Shown here: positions 24,101 to 33,300 of the stretch, piece by piece
How positions within the stretch are numbered: the first letter of the stretch is position 1
Layout: each line of letters starts with the position of its first letter
Assembly (NCBI RefSeq): GCF_014898055.3
Contig: NW_023603184.1
Coordinates: 32,301,359 to 32,365,358, forward strand
Direction of reading: 5' to 3'
DNA: 64,000 nt
DNA from: Talpa occidentalis
Taxonomy: Eukaryota; Chordata; Mammalia; Eulipotyphla; Talpidae
Position numbers and translations under genes: made by a program
The notes under the pieces: generated by a model
Told to the model about the DNA's origin: nothing
What the model saw: only the letters and a program-made list of their open reading frames with translations
Database searches by the model: none

Positions 24101-24805
24101 GAAATAGATTATTTCAATATATTAGAAGCTATAACATTTTAAATTTTACTATTTTAGGACTGCTTTATTGAATATTAGTCTGAATTTTAGAGCTGGAATA
24201 TCTCATTTTAGAAATCAGTTTTCAATTAGTTTGTTGGGCTTTGTCAAAGGTTATAGATAAGAAAAAATAAAACAAAACTTAGTTTTAAAATGTTCTTTTC
24301 CACTCACTAGGTTGTACAGCAGATGGAACAAAAAAAATTACAACAAGAAACTCCTCCAGCAGGGCCAGGTGGAGAACTGAAATTGAAGCCACGTATGTAA
24401 TTTTGTTTGTTTAAGGAAATAAACAACTGATTAAATTTAAATTTTATTTATTACAAATATAATTTCAAATCGTTATTTGTAGTTACCTGTGTTACTTTCT
24501 ATATGTCTGTGGAAATAGAGTAACTTGTATCACAGAAAATGAAAAGTACAATTTTTATGTATCAGCACATTTGAAAAGCTATATAATTTGATAGCTATAT
24601 TCATGATGACATGATTTACTTCAACATTATTCATTATTATTTCTAATCAGTTATTGATATTAAGAAAACATGTTTTTAATTGTAATCTATGATTAGGTAA
24701 GTGTAATTAAAAGACAAATATCCAATATATCTACATATAAAAGAAGGTTCAGAATGAAAAAGGTACCTTTAAATTGAAAGCTTTTTTTTTTTTATAGATA
24801 ATTAA
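12032..24805 (+). CDS. NUCB2: NUCB2, nucleobindin-2 / nesfatin-1 precursor (12 coding exons)
   Basis: Coding exons: 12032-12160, 13348-13455, 16512-16638, 18286-18389, 20374-20559, 20760-20850, 21458-21516, 21613-21705, 23017-23106, 23864-24034, 24311-24392, 24798-24805. Phases join without a break into 415 residues plus stop; human has 420, and the five missing are the displaced N-terminus. Order: signal peptide; nesfatin-1 of 82 residues (VPIDIDK to KLDEL) before a KR processing site; a basic and acidic helical region rich in K, E and R; EF-hand 1 ([12 protein letters not shown]); EF-hand 2 ([12 protein letters not shown]); a leucine-zipper-like coiled coil ([16 protein letters not shown]); C-terminus KLKPHN. 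Family knowledge: a secreted and Golgi or cytosolic Ca2+-binding protein whose N-terminal peptide reduces food intake. All introns are GT-AG. Identification rests on close match to the human protein recalled from memory and is firm. Confidence 0.95.
12298..12573 (-). repeat. tRNA-derived SINE, older subfamily (NUCB2 intron)
   Basis: Minus-strand copy with TGTATGCATAAATAAGTAAA tail. Near-perfect 15-bp target duplication gataaRcatatttta at 12283-12297 and 12574-12588 (one A/G difference). Confidence 0.9.
12995..13310 (+). repeat. tRNA-derived SINE, young subfamily, next to NUCB2 coding exon 2
   Basis: Plus-strand full-length copy with head ggcctccccggtggcacagc, B box ggttcgatcc, (AAAC)n(AAAT)n tail and ACATGTCTCT end plus poly(A). 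Perfect target duplication cttaaaggag, extended by A residues, at 12985-12994 and 13311-13320. Its downstream duplication ends only 27 bases before the acceptor of coding exon 2. Confidence 0.96.
13348..13455 (+). CDS. NUCB2: NUCB2 coding exon 2
   Basis: 36 codons, [18 protein letters not shown] to DIEEIK, phase 0 at both ends; donor gtaaat. Acceptor is ...tctttttcttaacttgaag. Central part of nesfatin-1 including the segment reported as its active core. TDDHF here where human has TDKHF (from memory). Confidence 0.95.
15070..15222 (-). repeat. MER5-like hAT transposon relic
   Basis: 'aaacacagatttctgagccc' with 'cacctccagactttctaagt' inside and 'gtttgagaaccactgttc' at the right end are diagnostic of the MER5A/B group. 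Confidence 0.75.
15660..16280 (-). repeat. Old LINE-1 (L1M-type) fragment
   Basis: Long diverged antisense L1: 'tacaattcaatgacttttag', 'agctcctggcaacccctaaa', then 'ggaatggaattgctagatca' and 'gaattgccaaattgttttcc' near the right end, all standard landmarks of the antisense L1M ORF2 end and 3' UTR. Confidence 0.88.
16512..16638 (+). CDS. NUCB2: NUCB2 coding exon 3
   Basis: Acceptor ttaacag, donor gtaagt. Codes [18 protein letters not shown] through LDELKR, where nesfatin-1 ends at the dibasic KR, and on to KLDSLQ; final G opens the split Asp codon. Residue S replaces human G in QEVSRLR. Confidence 0.95.
16639..18285 (+). other. NUCB2: NUCB2 intron, AT-rich, nothing recognised
   Basis: About 1.6 kb of strongly AT-rich sequence with no exon, SINE or LINE that I can name. 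Confidence 0.6.
18286..18389 (+). CDS. NUCB2: NUCB2 coding exon 4
   Basis: Acceptor tttcag, donor gtgaga (weaker than gtaagt). Codes [18 protein letters not shown] to DMLIKA. Phase 1 in, phase 0 out. Confidence 0.95.
18494..18743 (-). repeat. tRNA-derived SINE with internal deletion (NUCB2 intron)
   Basis: Minus-strand copy, about 35 bases shorter than its relatives: the segment complementary to 'agcaggagaggtctgcgcgc' plus flank is missing between 'cagtgggt' and 'ggccggggag'. Perfect 16-bp target duplication ctctagaatgtcttta at 18478-18493 and 18744-18759. Confidence 0.93.
18852..19146 (+). repeat. tRNA-derived SINE, young subfamily (NUCB2 intron)
   Basis: Plus-strand copy starting gggcctccccggtggtgcag. 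Perfect target duplication gaagctataaa at 18841-18851 and 19147-19157. It lies head to head with the minus-strand SINE 108 bases to its left. Confidence 0.94.
19884..20313 (-). mobile_element. LINE-1 3' end, 5'-truncated (NUCB2 intron)
   Basis: Minus-strand frame gives [17 protein letters not shown] and [16 protein letters not shown], the C-terminus of L1 ORF2p, followed by a short 3' UTR and an A/T tail on the left. A poor direct repeat (agaatggcatt / agaacggcttt) may be the target duplication. It ends about 60 bases before coding exon 5. Confidence 0.9.
20374..20559 (+). CDS. NUCB2: NUCB2 coding exon 5
   Basis: Acceptor ggattatag, donor gtaaga. 62 codons, phase 0 both ends: [18 protein letters not shown] to ENHPKVNHP. 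Very rich in K and E, the basic helical region described as DNA-binding in the family. Confidence 0.95.
20760..20850 (+). CDS. NUCB2: NUCB2 coding exon 6
   Basis: Acceptor ttcacag, donor gtaata. Codes [18 protein letters not shown] to FFKLH plus G of the split Asp. Confidence 0.95.
21458..21516 (+). CDS. NUCB2: NUCB2 coding exon 7 (EF-hand 1)
   Basis: Acceptor actttag, donor gtaact. Codes [20 protein letters not shown]. Calcium loop positions D1, N3, D5, F7, D9, E12 are intact. Confidence 0.95.
21613..21705 (+). CDS. NUCB2: NUCB2 coding exon 8
   Basis: Acceptor ctttttag, donor gtaggt. 31 codons of the acidic linker between EF-hands: [18 protein letters not shown] to REHVMNE. A SINE duplication begins 24 bases downstream. 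Confidence 0.95.
21745..22028 (-). repeat. tRNA-derived SINE (NUCB2 intron, copy 1)
   Basis: Minus-strand full-length copy with head GGGGCCTCCCGGTGGCGCAG, B box GGTTCGATCC, and an ATAAATAAATAAAATAAATC tail. Perfect target duplication catgttatatctatt at 21730-21744 and 22029-22043. Translational frames over it are spurious. Confidence 0.95.
23017..23106 (+). CDS. NUCB2: NUCB2 coding exon 9 (EF-hand 2)
   Basis: Acceptor taatcag, donor gtaatt. 30 codons [18 protein letters not shown] to EPDSWE. Loop D1, N3, D5, L7, T9, E12; arginine at position 6 instead of glycine is typical of this family. Confidence 0.95.
23596..23667. repeat. Perfect 31-bp inverted repeat with 10-base loop (copy 1)
   Basis: Arms 23596-23626 and 23637-23667 are exact reverse complements, starting attgtaacagggtgg and ending ccaccctgttacaat, around the loop aggttcctgg. 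It lies in the intron between NUCB2 coding exons 9 and 10. It could be a short MITE, a remnant of two transposon ends, or a template-switch palindrome. I see no clear direct target duplication. Confidence 0.97.
23864..24034 (+). CDS. NUCB2: NUCB2 coding exon 10 (coiled coil)
   Basis: Acceptor after a long T tract, tttaag; donor gtggtg, an off-consensus donor (+3 G, +4 G). 57 codons from [18 protein letters not shown] to QKLEYHQ, with heptad leucines in [19 protein letters not shown], the leucine-zipper region. Confidence 0.95.
24311..24392 (+). CDS. NUCB2: NUCB2 coding exon 11
   Basis: Acceptor cactag, donor gtatgt. Codes [18 protein letters not shown] to KLKP plus C of the final split His codon. 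If the intron is retained the frame reads R, M and stops at once. Confidence 0.94.
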
Positions 24806-24925
24806 AATTCGAAGCCCATCAGAACTTGGAAGAAAACTGTTACCAACATCTGTTTCATTTTTTTTACCTCCCTTCCTTTTTCTCTGATCAATAAATACTT
24901 TAAAGCATATATGGAATAAAGGAAG
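24798..24925 (+). CDS. NUCB2: NUCB2 terminal exon, stop and 3' UTR
   Basis: Acceptor tttttatag at 24797. The split His codon (C + AT), AAT and TAA (24803-24805) end the protein in PHN; human ends PHI (from memory). The 3' UTR 'ccatcagaacttggaagaaa' and 'gatcaataaatactttaaag' resembles the human NUCB2 3' UTR as I remember it. Cleavage probably falls 15-30 bases after the AATAAA. Confidence 0.9.
24890..24895 (+). promoter_or_regulatory. NUCB2: AATAAA poly(A) signal of NUCB2
   Basis: Canonical AATAAA 84 bases after the stop codon, inside gatcaataaatactttaaag. Confidence 0.88.
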
Positions 24926-25308
24926 ATACTTTTCAAATGAGAACACATTTTTTGGACACAGATATGTAAGGATTGACGTCTACAAGAACCAGGAAGACAA
25001 ACTCAATATTTGCTTCCATTTTCACATTTCCTCCCTTTTTTCTTTGTTCACCTTTAGTGATTTAACTAAATGGGCATATGCCATAATTTAATGAAACTAT
25101 CAGTGAGATGCTATTTAAGTGAGACACCTTCATGACTTTTAAAATCAGTAACTTGCTCTCACTCATAAAAGTAGATTTTCTTTTATGGTCACTTATTATC
25201 CCCTCTCTCTGTGAAAGTCTTTGATATTAATAGTTCTCCTAAGAAGATCATAGTATTCCCAGTGTTTTTGGTAAACTTTTCTTACTTTCTGCAGCCTTAC
25301 TTACTAGA

Positions 25309-25408
25309 NNNNNNNNNNNNNNNNNNNNNNNNNNNNNNNNNNNNNNNNNNNNNNNNNNNNNNNNNNNNNNNNNNNNNNNNNNNNNNNNNNNNNNNNNNNN
25401 NNNNNNNN
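25309..25408. other. Assembly gap, 100 N
   Basis: Exactly 100 N, the conventional size for a gap of unknown length. The sequence on its left end and right start belong to two copies of the same 5.65-kb segment. Confidence 1.
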
Positions 25409-25629
25409 CTGTACTAATTTGATACAGTTTTTTCTTTGTTGTTTTCCAAATTTATAATGTTTATGAGGAACTTCCTAACTTTTTAGTTTCTTGGAATGCC
25501 TACATTCTTGGTAGTAAATATGACTAAAATAAAATGGTAGAATTTTAAAAGAGGAGTCCAGTGTATTTTGCTCCTCTTATACTACCTTATATTAGAGTCT
25601 GCTACATGTAAGAATGGCATTCCTTTTTT

Positions 25630-26060
25630 TTAAATAAATTTTATTTTTATTTCCCCATACAATTGCAACCCCCTTATTTTGACCCCAATCCCTCCCCTCC
25701 CCGCTCCGCACCCCCCATAGAGTGTCTCTGGTTCATAGTTGTTTGTTGATTTTGATTTTCACTTTCTTATATTCATTTTCCTGGTCCCTTATTTAAGTTT
25801 TCTAGATTCCTGCTATGAGTGAGACCATCCAGTATTTTTCTTTTTCTTTTTGGCTTATTTCGCTGAGCATGATCCCTTCCAGCACCATCCATGTTGCTGC
25901 AAATTGCATGTGTTTATCTTTTTTGATTGCTGAGTAATATTCCATGGTGTATATGTACCACATCTTCTTGATCCAGTCATCTATTTTTGGGCATTTGGGT
26001 TGTTTCCAAAGCTTAGCTATTGTAAACAGTGCTGCTATAAACATAGGGGTGCAGGTGCTC
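25630..26060 (-). mobile_element. LINE-1 3' end (duplicate of 19884-20313)
   Basis: Same insertion as in copy 1. The frame here is one base better preserved (gggg at 26046-26049 and five T before ggc), so the ORF2p C-terminus reads [18 protein letters not shown] onward without a break. That suggests copy 2 is the more accurate sequence. Confidence 0.9.
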
Positions 26061-26120
26061 TTTAGAACGGCTTTACTTATATTCTTGAAACACATCTTTT
26101 TATTTAATTATGGATTATAG

Positions 26121-29100
26121 GCTACAAGTGATCTGGAACACTATGACAAAACTCGACATGAAGAATTTAAAAAATATGAAATGATGAAGGAACATGAAAG
26201 GAGGGAGTATTTGAAAACACTTAATGAAGAAAAGAGAAAAGAAGAAGAATTGAAATTTGAAGAAATGAAGAAAAAACATGAAAATCATCCCAAAGTCAAT
26301 CATCCAGTAAGAATTATGACTTTATGACTAGTTGAAGACTTTTTCTTTTGTACTAGAGAGTAGAGTTTTGTCATCAAATTATTAGTACTTAAATATTAAT
26401 TCTTAATTCTGCCATGTTCATCAAACGTATTTAATTTTGGTATATGTATATAAGTGTTATATGTATGTATATTACATTTTGAGTGTTTTTAAAAATTGAT
26501 TCACAGGGAAGCAAAGACCAACTGAAAGAGGTATGGGAAGAGGCCGATGGTTTGGATCCTAATGACTTTGACCCCAAGACATTTTTCAAATTACATGGTA
26601 ATAAATTTGATGCAAATATTAATATTTACAACTGCTGTTTGAAAAATTACAGTCTATTCCTGATATCTGACAAAATTGTTTATGTAGTAACATCTATTAA
26701 AAGACAGTTTTCTATTGTCCTACTGATAGCAAATTTTTTAAGTTTTTCTGTAGGGTACTAAAGCAGTCTTTATTGCATACTGATCCGCAGGATGAAATAT
26801 CTTAGGGTCAGTAGCTGTGTCTTTATACCTGTTTTTACTGTTGAGTTATTATGTGATTTTTTGCAAGTTTCTCTGTAAAATGAAGGTATTTCTATGACTC
26901 AGTTATATCTTTATGCTATAATATTAAAACTTACTTTTAGTGTCATATATTGCTAGATAGATGAAGCTTTATATTTGGGGGGAAATTAGTCATGGTTTTT
27001 TATAGAAACTGTTATGAATTATGCATTGAGTAGTGCATGTTATCAGTTGGACTGAACTGAGACTTCATAAAAAAACATTTTTTTGTAATGCTTCATGTCA
27101 GTACTAGTTTTGCAAACCATCTGTAAACATTTGTATTTTTATTTATTGATTTATTTTCTAAGGCATTAAGATAAGTTTTTTCATTTATAATATTTAAACT
27201 TTAGATGTCAATAATGATGGCTTCCTGGATGAACAAGAATTAGAAGCCCTGTTTACTAAAGAGGTAACTGAGTTTATCAAGTATTCATTGTTTTTGCTTT
27301 CTCTTTTTTCCTTCTGTCATCTTCCTTTCTTTTTATGTTGGTTTTAAAATTTTCTTTTTAGTTGGAAAAAGTATATGACCCCAAAAACGAAGAAGATGAT
27401 ATGGTAGAAATGGAGGAAGAAAGACTTAGAATGAGGGAACATGTAATGAATGAGGTAGGTTTTCAAAGTTTAAGATTACATGTTATATCTATTTTTTTTT
27501 CTTTTTTAAAGATTTATTTTATTTATTTATACAAGCACTGGGTACAGTCAGAAGCACGGGAGGGTGAGAGAATTCACCAGAGCCAGAGCGGGGAGCAGAG
27601 CAGGCAGAAGGACCGAAGTACACTGCTGAGGGGAGCAGCTGGCGGCAGGAGAGGTCTGCGCGCCATGTGGGACCCTTCTCCGGTGGCCGGGGAACAGCCG
27701 GGGATCGAACCGGCGCTGCAGAGGCAGCGGGCAGCTTCGCAACCCAGCGCTCAACCGCTGCGCCACCGGGGAGGCCCCATGTTATATCTATTGATTGTCC
27801 AAGTCTCTTACAGTAAATCTTGCCATAAGATGAAAAATAAATACACAGAATAGGTATTTAATTGGATTTTGCATTTTTGATCCATAGTATTTAGTATATT
27901 CACTTAGTATAAATAAAACAATTTGTAACTATTTCAAAATATTTTAAAAACTCAAGATGCCCCTGCATATCAGCTCTAAAATATTCTTTAGAAGTCAAGA
28001 AATACTGTAGTGCAATATTTGATGTTTTAAATGCTATGTTATTTTTAGTTAAGAAAATTTAAAAAACCCAGTACCTTAATAATTTATAACGATAGATATT
28101 TATTTCTTGTTCACATCACTACACTGAAAACTCTGATCTAACTAAGGGTAACTAAAACCTATGTTTTGCTTCAGTGATTTTCACTGATATTTGAGCTGTT
28201 AATGATGAATTGGGATCTCTGCTGACTGCTGGAATCCCTGTATCAAATAAATTTCTCTGGCCATTGTAGATGTCACCTTTGTAATTGAATTTGCCTGCAT
28301 CTACAAGCACCGTTGAAGAGGATTTGGAGAGGTTGTCTACTTTAGTTTTGGCTTAGTTAGTCATCTTTAAGGAAAAATGTTCAGAGGATTTTAACTTAAA
28401 TTCCTGTACTTTTGACCAAAACAGTTTTTTTTCTGGAAGATTATTTTTCCTGACCAAGCACTTGGCCTCAAGAGGGATTATACATGGTGTGGTAAGGGAG
28501 GAGGCAAATACTAGACTAACCAGTCAGATCAGCAAACTGAAACTTTGGGGTATCAGATGTATACATATCTCACTGTATTTTTAAATTGGAATTATATAGA
28601 TGAGAAAAATATCTATTTTCTGATTCCAGTACAATTGAGTGTTCCATCTCAATTTCTGTGGGTGTTAGGCTAGCTCTTGCTGAATGTCAATGTAGTAGCA
28701 TCTATTAGAGGATAGTTTCATGAGAAAGAGTTACTTTATTTTACATATTCATTTTCCTTTAATCAGGTTGATGCTAACAAAGACCGACTGGTGACTCTGG
28801 ATGAGTTTATGAGAGCAACAGAAAAAAAGGAATTCTTAGAGCCAGATAGCTGGGAGGTAATTTGACATCAGTCTGTTCTACCTTTAACTTTTATTTCACA
28901 TTATGGTTGCATTATTGTCTTGGCTTTTCATATGAAATGCTACTATAAAATAATGTCACTATAAAATAATTGATCTCTTATTTGTAATCACATTGCATAT
29001 AATTAGAAGTCTGTTAGAAATTGCTCTGTTTCTAAATATAAAATGTTCATTCTTGAAAATTAGAAATATAGATACATTTAGAGAAGTAAATTAGAAGCTA

Positions 29101-30555
29101 CCTATATTTCTACCATACAGAGGCAGATACTTAAATTATGCATTGTGATAAAAAATTTCTTCAGTTAGCCTGCCCCATCCCAGTTTCTGTGGGTTATTTT
29201 ATTTGCTTTGGTTTGTATTCAACTGGTGCTTTTCCAAAAATCAAATCTTTCCAAAAATGTGCCTTCAGAAGAGTATCATTTTCTTTCCCACATTCTTTGT
29301 CCTTTCAACCCAGCTCTCTCCCTTGTAACCAAACTTGTAAGTCCTATTGTAACAGGGTGGTCCCCAGGAAAGGGGGAGGTTCCTGGCCCCCTTTCCTGGG
29401 GACCACCCTGTTACAATTCTTTTCTCTTTTGCTGAAATGAGTGCATAAATACCTATTTTCTTGAGTCCCCTTCTTTTTTGCCCCAAAAGTTTAATAAGTT
29501 AAATACACTAGATATTCTTTTATACATTGCTTATCATAGAACTTTAAAACTGAATCTGACCTTCCTGTTGTACTTGTAAGATTATTTTTTCTCTTTTTTT
29601 TTTTTCCTTTAAGACATTGGATCAGCAGCAGTTATTCACAGAGGAAGAGCTAAAAGAGTATGAAAATCTTATCTCTTTACAAGAAAATGAACTAAAGAAA
29701 AAGGCAGATGAGCTTCAGAAACAGAAGGAAGAGCTACAACGTCAGCATGACCAACTTGAAGCTCAGAAACTGGAATATCACCAGGTGGTGTTTTGTAGGA
29801 TTGTGACGTTAAAAAGGATTTTCGGCTTTTTGTTAAAAGCCTATGTTTTTGAAATAGATTATTTCAATATATTAGAAGCTATAACATTTTAAATTTTACT
29901 ATTTTAGGACTGCTTTATTGAATATTAGTCTGAATTTTAGAGCTGGAATATCTCATTTTAGAAATCAGTTTTCAATTAGTTTGTTGGGCTTTGTCAAAGG
30001 TTATAGATAAGAAAAAATAAAACAAAACTTAGTTTTAAAATGTTCTTTTCCACTCACTAGGTTGTACAGCAGATGGAACAAAAAAAATTACAACAAGAAA
30101 CTCCTCCAGCAGGGCCAGGTGGAGAACTGAAATTGAAGCCACGTATGTAATTTTGTTTGTTTAAGGAAATAAACAACTGATTAAATTTAAATTTTATTTA
30201 TTACAAATATAATTTCAAATCGTTATTTGTAGTTACCTGTGTTACTTTCTATATGTCTGTGGAAATAGAGTAACTTGTATCACAGAAAATGAAAAGTACA
30301 ATTTTTATGTATCAGCACATTTGAAAAGCTATATAATTTGATAGCTATATTCATGATGACATGATTTACTTCAACATTATTCATTATTATTTCTAATCAG
30401 TTATTGATATTAAGAAAACATGTTTTTAATTGTAATCTATGATTAGGTAAGTGTAATTAAAAGACAAATATCCAATATATCTACATATAAAAGAAGGTTC
30501 AGAATGAAAAAGGTACCTTTAAATTGAAAGCTTTTTTTTTTTTATAGATAATTAA
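26121..30555 (+). CDS. NUCB2: Duplicate set of NUCB2 coding exons 5-12
   Basis: Exons 26121-26306, 26507-26597, 27205-27263, 27362-27454, 28767-28856, 29614-29784, 30061-30142, 30548-30555 encode exactly the same residues as 20374-24805: KE-rich region, both EF-hands, coiled coil and PHN stop. The set has no signal peptide exon of its own and no promoter. Because its start coincides with the gap, I read it as the same genomic exons represented twice, not as a second gene or an exon duplication. If copy 1 is dropped, these are the true exons of NUCB2. Confidence 0.92.
27494..27777 (-). repeat. tRNA-derived SINE (duplicate of 21745-22028)
   Basis: Same SINE as in copy 1 with the same duplication catgttatatctatt at 27479-27493 and 27778-27792. 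Head here reads GGGGCCTCCCCGGTGGCGCA; copy 1 lacks one C. Confidence 0.95.
29346..29417. repeat. Perfect 31-bp inverted repeat (copy 2)
   Basis: Identical to 23596-23667, arms and loop included. Confidence 0.97.
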
Positions 30556-30639
30556 AATTCGAAGCCCATCAGAACTTGGAAGAAAACTGTTACCAACATC
30601 TGTTTCATTTTTTTTACCTCCCTTCCTTTTTCTCTGATC

Positions 30640-30645
30640 AATAAA
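30640..30645 (+). promoter_or_regulatory. NUCB2: AATAAA poly(A) signal (duplicate copy)
   Basis: Same signal as at 24890-24895, in the second copy. Confidence 0.88.
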
Positions 30646-31099
30646 TACTTTAAAGCATATATGGAATAAAGGAAGATACTTTTCAAATGAGAACACATTT
30701 TTTGGACACAGATATGTAAGGATTGACGTCTACAAGAACCAGGAAGACAAACTCAATATTTGCTTCCATTTTCACATTTCCTCCCTTTTTTCTTTGTTCA
30801 CCTTTAGTGATTTAACTAAATGGGCATATGCCATAATTTAATGAAACTATCAGTGAGATGCTATTTAAGTGAGACACCTTCATGACTTTTAAAATCAGTA
30901 ACTTGCTCTCACTCATAAAAGTAGATTTTCTTTTATGGTCACTTATTATCCCCTCTCTCTGTGAAAGTCTTTGATATTAATAGTTCTCCTAAGAAGATCA
31001 TAGTATTCCAGTGTTTTTGGTAAACTTTTCTTACTTTCTGCAGCCTTACTTACTAGAAATTCTTTCACTGAACAGCTTTTGCTGCCACTTCATGTCATT

Positions 31100-33300
31100 T
31101 TCCATTTGTAATTCTGTTATTCAAGATCAGGTTCTGCTAAGCATAACAGAAAAACCAAAGATTGCAATGGTTTAAACCACTGTTTAAAGATTTTTTTCCC
31201 CCTCTTACATAAAAGAAATCTGGAAGTAGGTGGTGTCCCAGTTCCTGTTTTTATGCCATACTATCCTCAGTTCATGGTTTTTATCCTCAACTTACTTCAT
31301 TCTCATTGTCCAAGGTTGCCATTTAGACAACATAGGGCAAGAAAAGGAACTTTCCTCCAGTTGAATGAGCTTCCTTAAGGCAGTTTTCCTGGAGAACCAT
31401 ACAGCATTTGAACTTGTACCTCACTAGCCAAAACTAGTGAGAAATTCACCTGGTAATTTACTTAACTAAGGAAGAAAGGGAAGAGGGAGAGTTTGGTGGG
31501 CAGCTTTCAATTTTAACCCAAACAGCCATGTTGGCTACTTATATATCCATGTACATTTTTCTGAAACATGGAAAACACTCATTTCCTCTACCACGAAGGA
31601 AAACCACCCAAATCTAATCCATTATTATATAAAGCTCTAAGTCCATGTATTGGGGGTTAGTCTTCTCCATCCAGTTAGGATGTGGCTCCCTTTGTTTTGG
31701 CCATCTACAAACTAAAAAGTAAGTTGTCAGTCCCATGAGTTGCCAAACACACGCATCATGGTGGGATAGGTGCAGGGGAATGGCAATAAAATCAACCTTT
31801 TAGTGAAGGGGAAAATGGGACTCATAGCAGTCACTGATCCACAACAATTTAAAAAAATACTGCTTAGCAAAAATAACCAGGTCTCTCTGCTGTCAATAAA
31901 TATATTCTTTGGTTTACCCATCAGGCATCCTGTTTCACCTTTCTGGGAGCAGCATCCTGGTCTACTGTCCTCAGAGGCCCTTGGCTTTGCCCTTTAGGAA
32001 GTTCTTATTATCTATTAATTTTCAAGGCCATATTGGGGCATGTGAAAGTAAACCCTTCTTGGAGGCTGTGTAGCCATACTACTTCCCTTCCTGTTATTGT
32101 GTGAGATTGTTTTAGATAGTTACAGGCTTTTGCAGGCTGGGTTTGGGAATTTAATTTATTTTCATTTCCTTTAGTTCTTTGGCAAACAGTTCCCTGCAAG
32201 AGTAATAAGCTGCTGGTCTGTTTTCTTTAATTATTACCAAAGATCTTGTTAAGACAGTTTTTAACATGAATCACATCTTTTATTTGCTGACCTCTGTACT
32301 CGGTCTCCTCCCCTTGGGTCTTAACGGAATGGTACCTACTCAGAACTATTTTAAACATAGATTTGGATAGGATGGCAACAGTTTTAATCTGACCTTTTCC
32401 CCTAGTGTGACTCCCGTTACTCAAAGGAAGGTGCTTGAAAATGGCCTTAGAGCCTTTAAAACTGTTTGAGTTTGGAGTATGTTGGTAGTTGAAATTTTCA
32501 CTTCATCAGGGCTCCAGACTTGGGATTTTGTCAATGTTTTGTAGACAAAGAACAATGCCCTCATCAAGTTAAATTCCATTGCATCTCTGCAGACCTCTTG
32601 CTCTGAGTCATATCTCTCTTATAAGATTGAAAGAGGCAAGAACCAGACAGCATTCTGCTAGCATTCTAAAGTTCTACCATCACTTTCTCTGATAGCTTTA
32701 CCTCCTTTGTCAGGAGTCTTATTACCCAAAGCCCTACCTTCTCAACCAAGTTAACTCCATATTTAAGATCATTTTACCTATTGCACCTTATTTGTAGGTA
32801 CCAAATTCTGTGTATGTCAAGATTATCGGTTTAGGTAAGGGGATCTTCCTAATTGGTTTTTAAACAGAATGAGATTGATGAAGAGATATAGTTAGCTTGC
32901 AGAATCTTTGGTAGGGCTAAAGAAACAGAACCTTGTCTGAGCTTCCAGGAGCTATATCAAGAGTGATATGTCAAAGAAGCTGATGCTTTTGGAACAATCA
33001 AGAAGCAACCTGGTGGATCAGGAAGTCATCTGCTGGATTAAACAGCTGTGAATAGTTCCCAGCTCCAGAAATACACCAACTCTGCTGTGCTTTGTGTCGG
33101 CAAAAAATGGATACCTCATGTTCTGTCGCTCTCTCCTTTGACTCAGTTCTGAACAGAAGTCTCAAGTAAGTGCATCTAACTGATTGGATCAGTCATATCT
33201 GGACCCCTAGCTGCAAAGGAAGCTGGGAAATAACAGTGTTTAACTTTTCCATCTCTGCAGTTCAGGAACGCCTGTTAGAGGTTGCTGAGTGAACCAATCC
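31100..33300. repeat. Old degenerate interspersed repeats, family not named
   Basis: Stretches such as 'cttggctttgccctttagga', 'tgcttgaaaatggccttaga', 'ggctgggtttgggaatttaa' and 'ctgcaaaggaagctgggaaa' are phrases I know from widespread mammalian interspersed repeats, but I cannot assign the family with certainty. No coding exon is seen. This is downstream of the NUCB2 poly(A) signal. Confidence 0.45.

Larger units (their letters stand above)
19663..25308 (+). repeat. Copy 1 of a 5.65-kb near-identical direct duplication
   Basis: Every base from ctgtactaatttgatacag to gcagccttacttactaga matches 25409-31057 except for about nine small differences, nearly all one- or two-base length changes (for example T-run lengths, GGG against GGGG) and one A/G substitution. 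The right border is the first N of the gap. It contains NUCB2 coding exons 5-12 with their introns, an L1, a SINE and an inverted repeat. Confidence 0.97.
25409..31057 (+). repeat. Copy 2 of the 5.65-kb duplication (probable assembly artefact)
   Basis: Starts directly after the N run at ctgtactaatttgatacag, corresponding to 19663. Contains again: L1 at 25630-26060, NUCB2 exons at 26121-26306, 26507-26597, 27205-27263, 27362-27454, 28767-28856, 29614-29784, 30061-30142 and 30548-30555 (stop), a SINE, the inverted repeat and AATAAA at 30640-30645. After 31057 the sequence continues into DNA not seen in copy 1. Confidence 0.97.

Noticed and set aside
24393..24426. Retained-intron ending of NUCB2 (P-R-M-stop) with AATAAA at about 24418
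   Set aside because: The frame does stop there and an AATAAA follows closely, but it lies only about 25 bases after the donor, and the downstream exon with the resembling 3' UTR gives the expected ending. Kept only as a minor possibility.
26121..30555. A second NUCB2 gene or a tandem exon duplication
   Set aside because: Borders coincide with the N gap on both sides, identity is near complete including introns, and the copy lacks the first four coding exons. Assembly artefact is far simpler.
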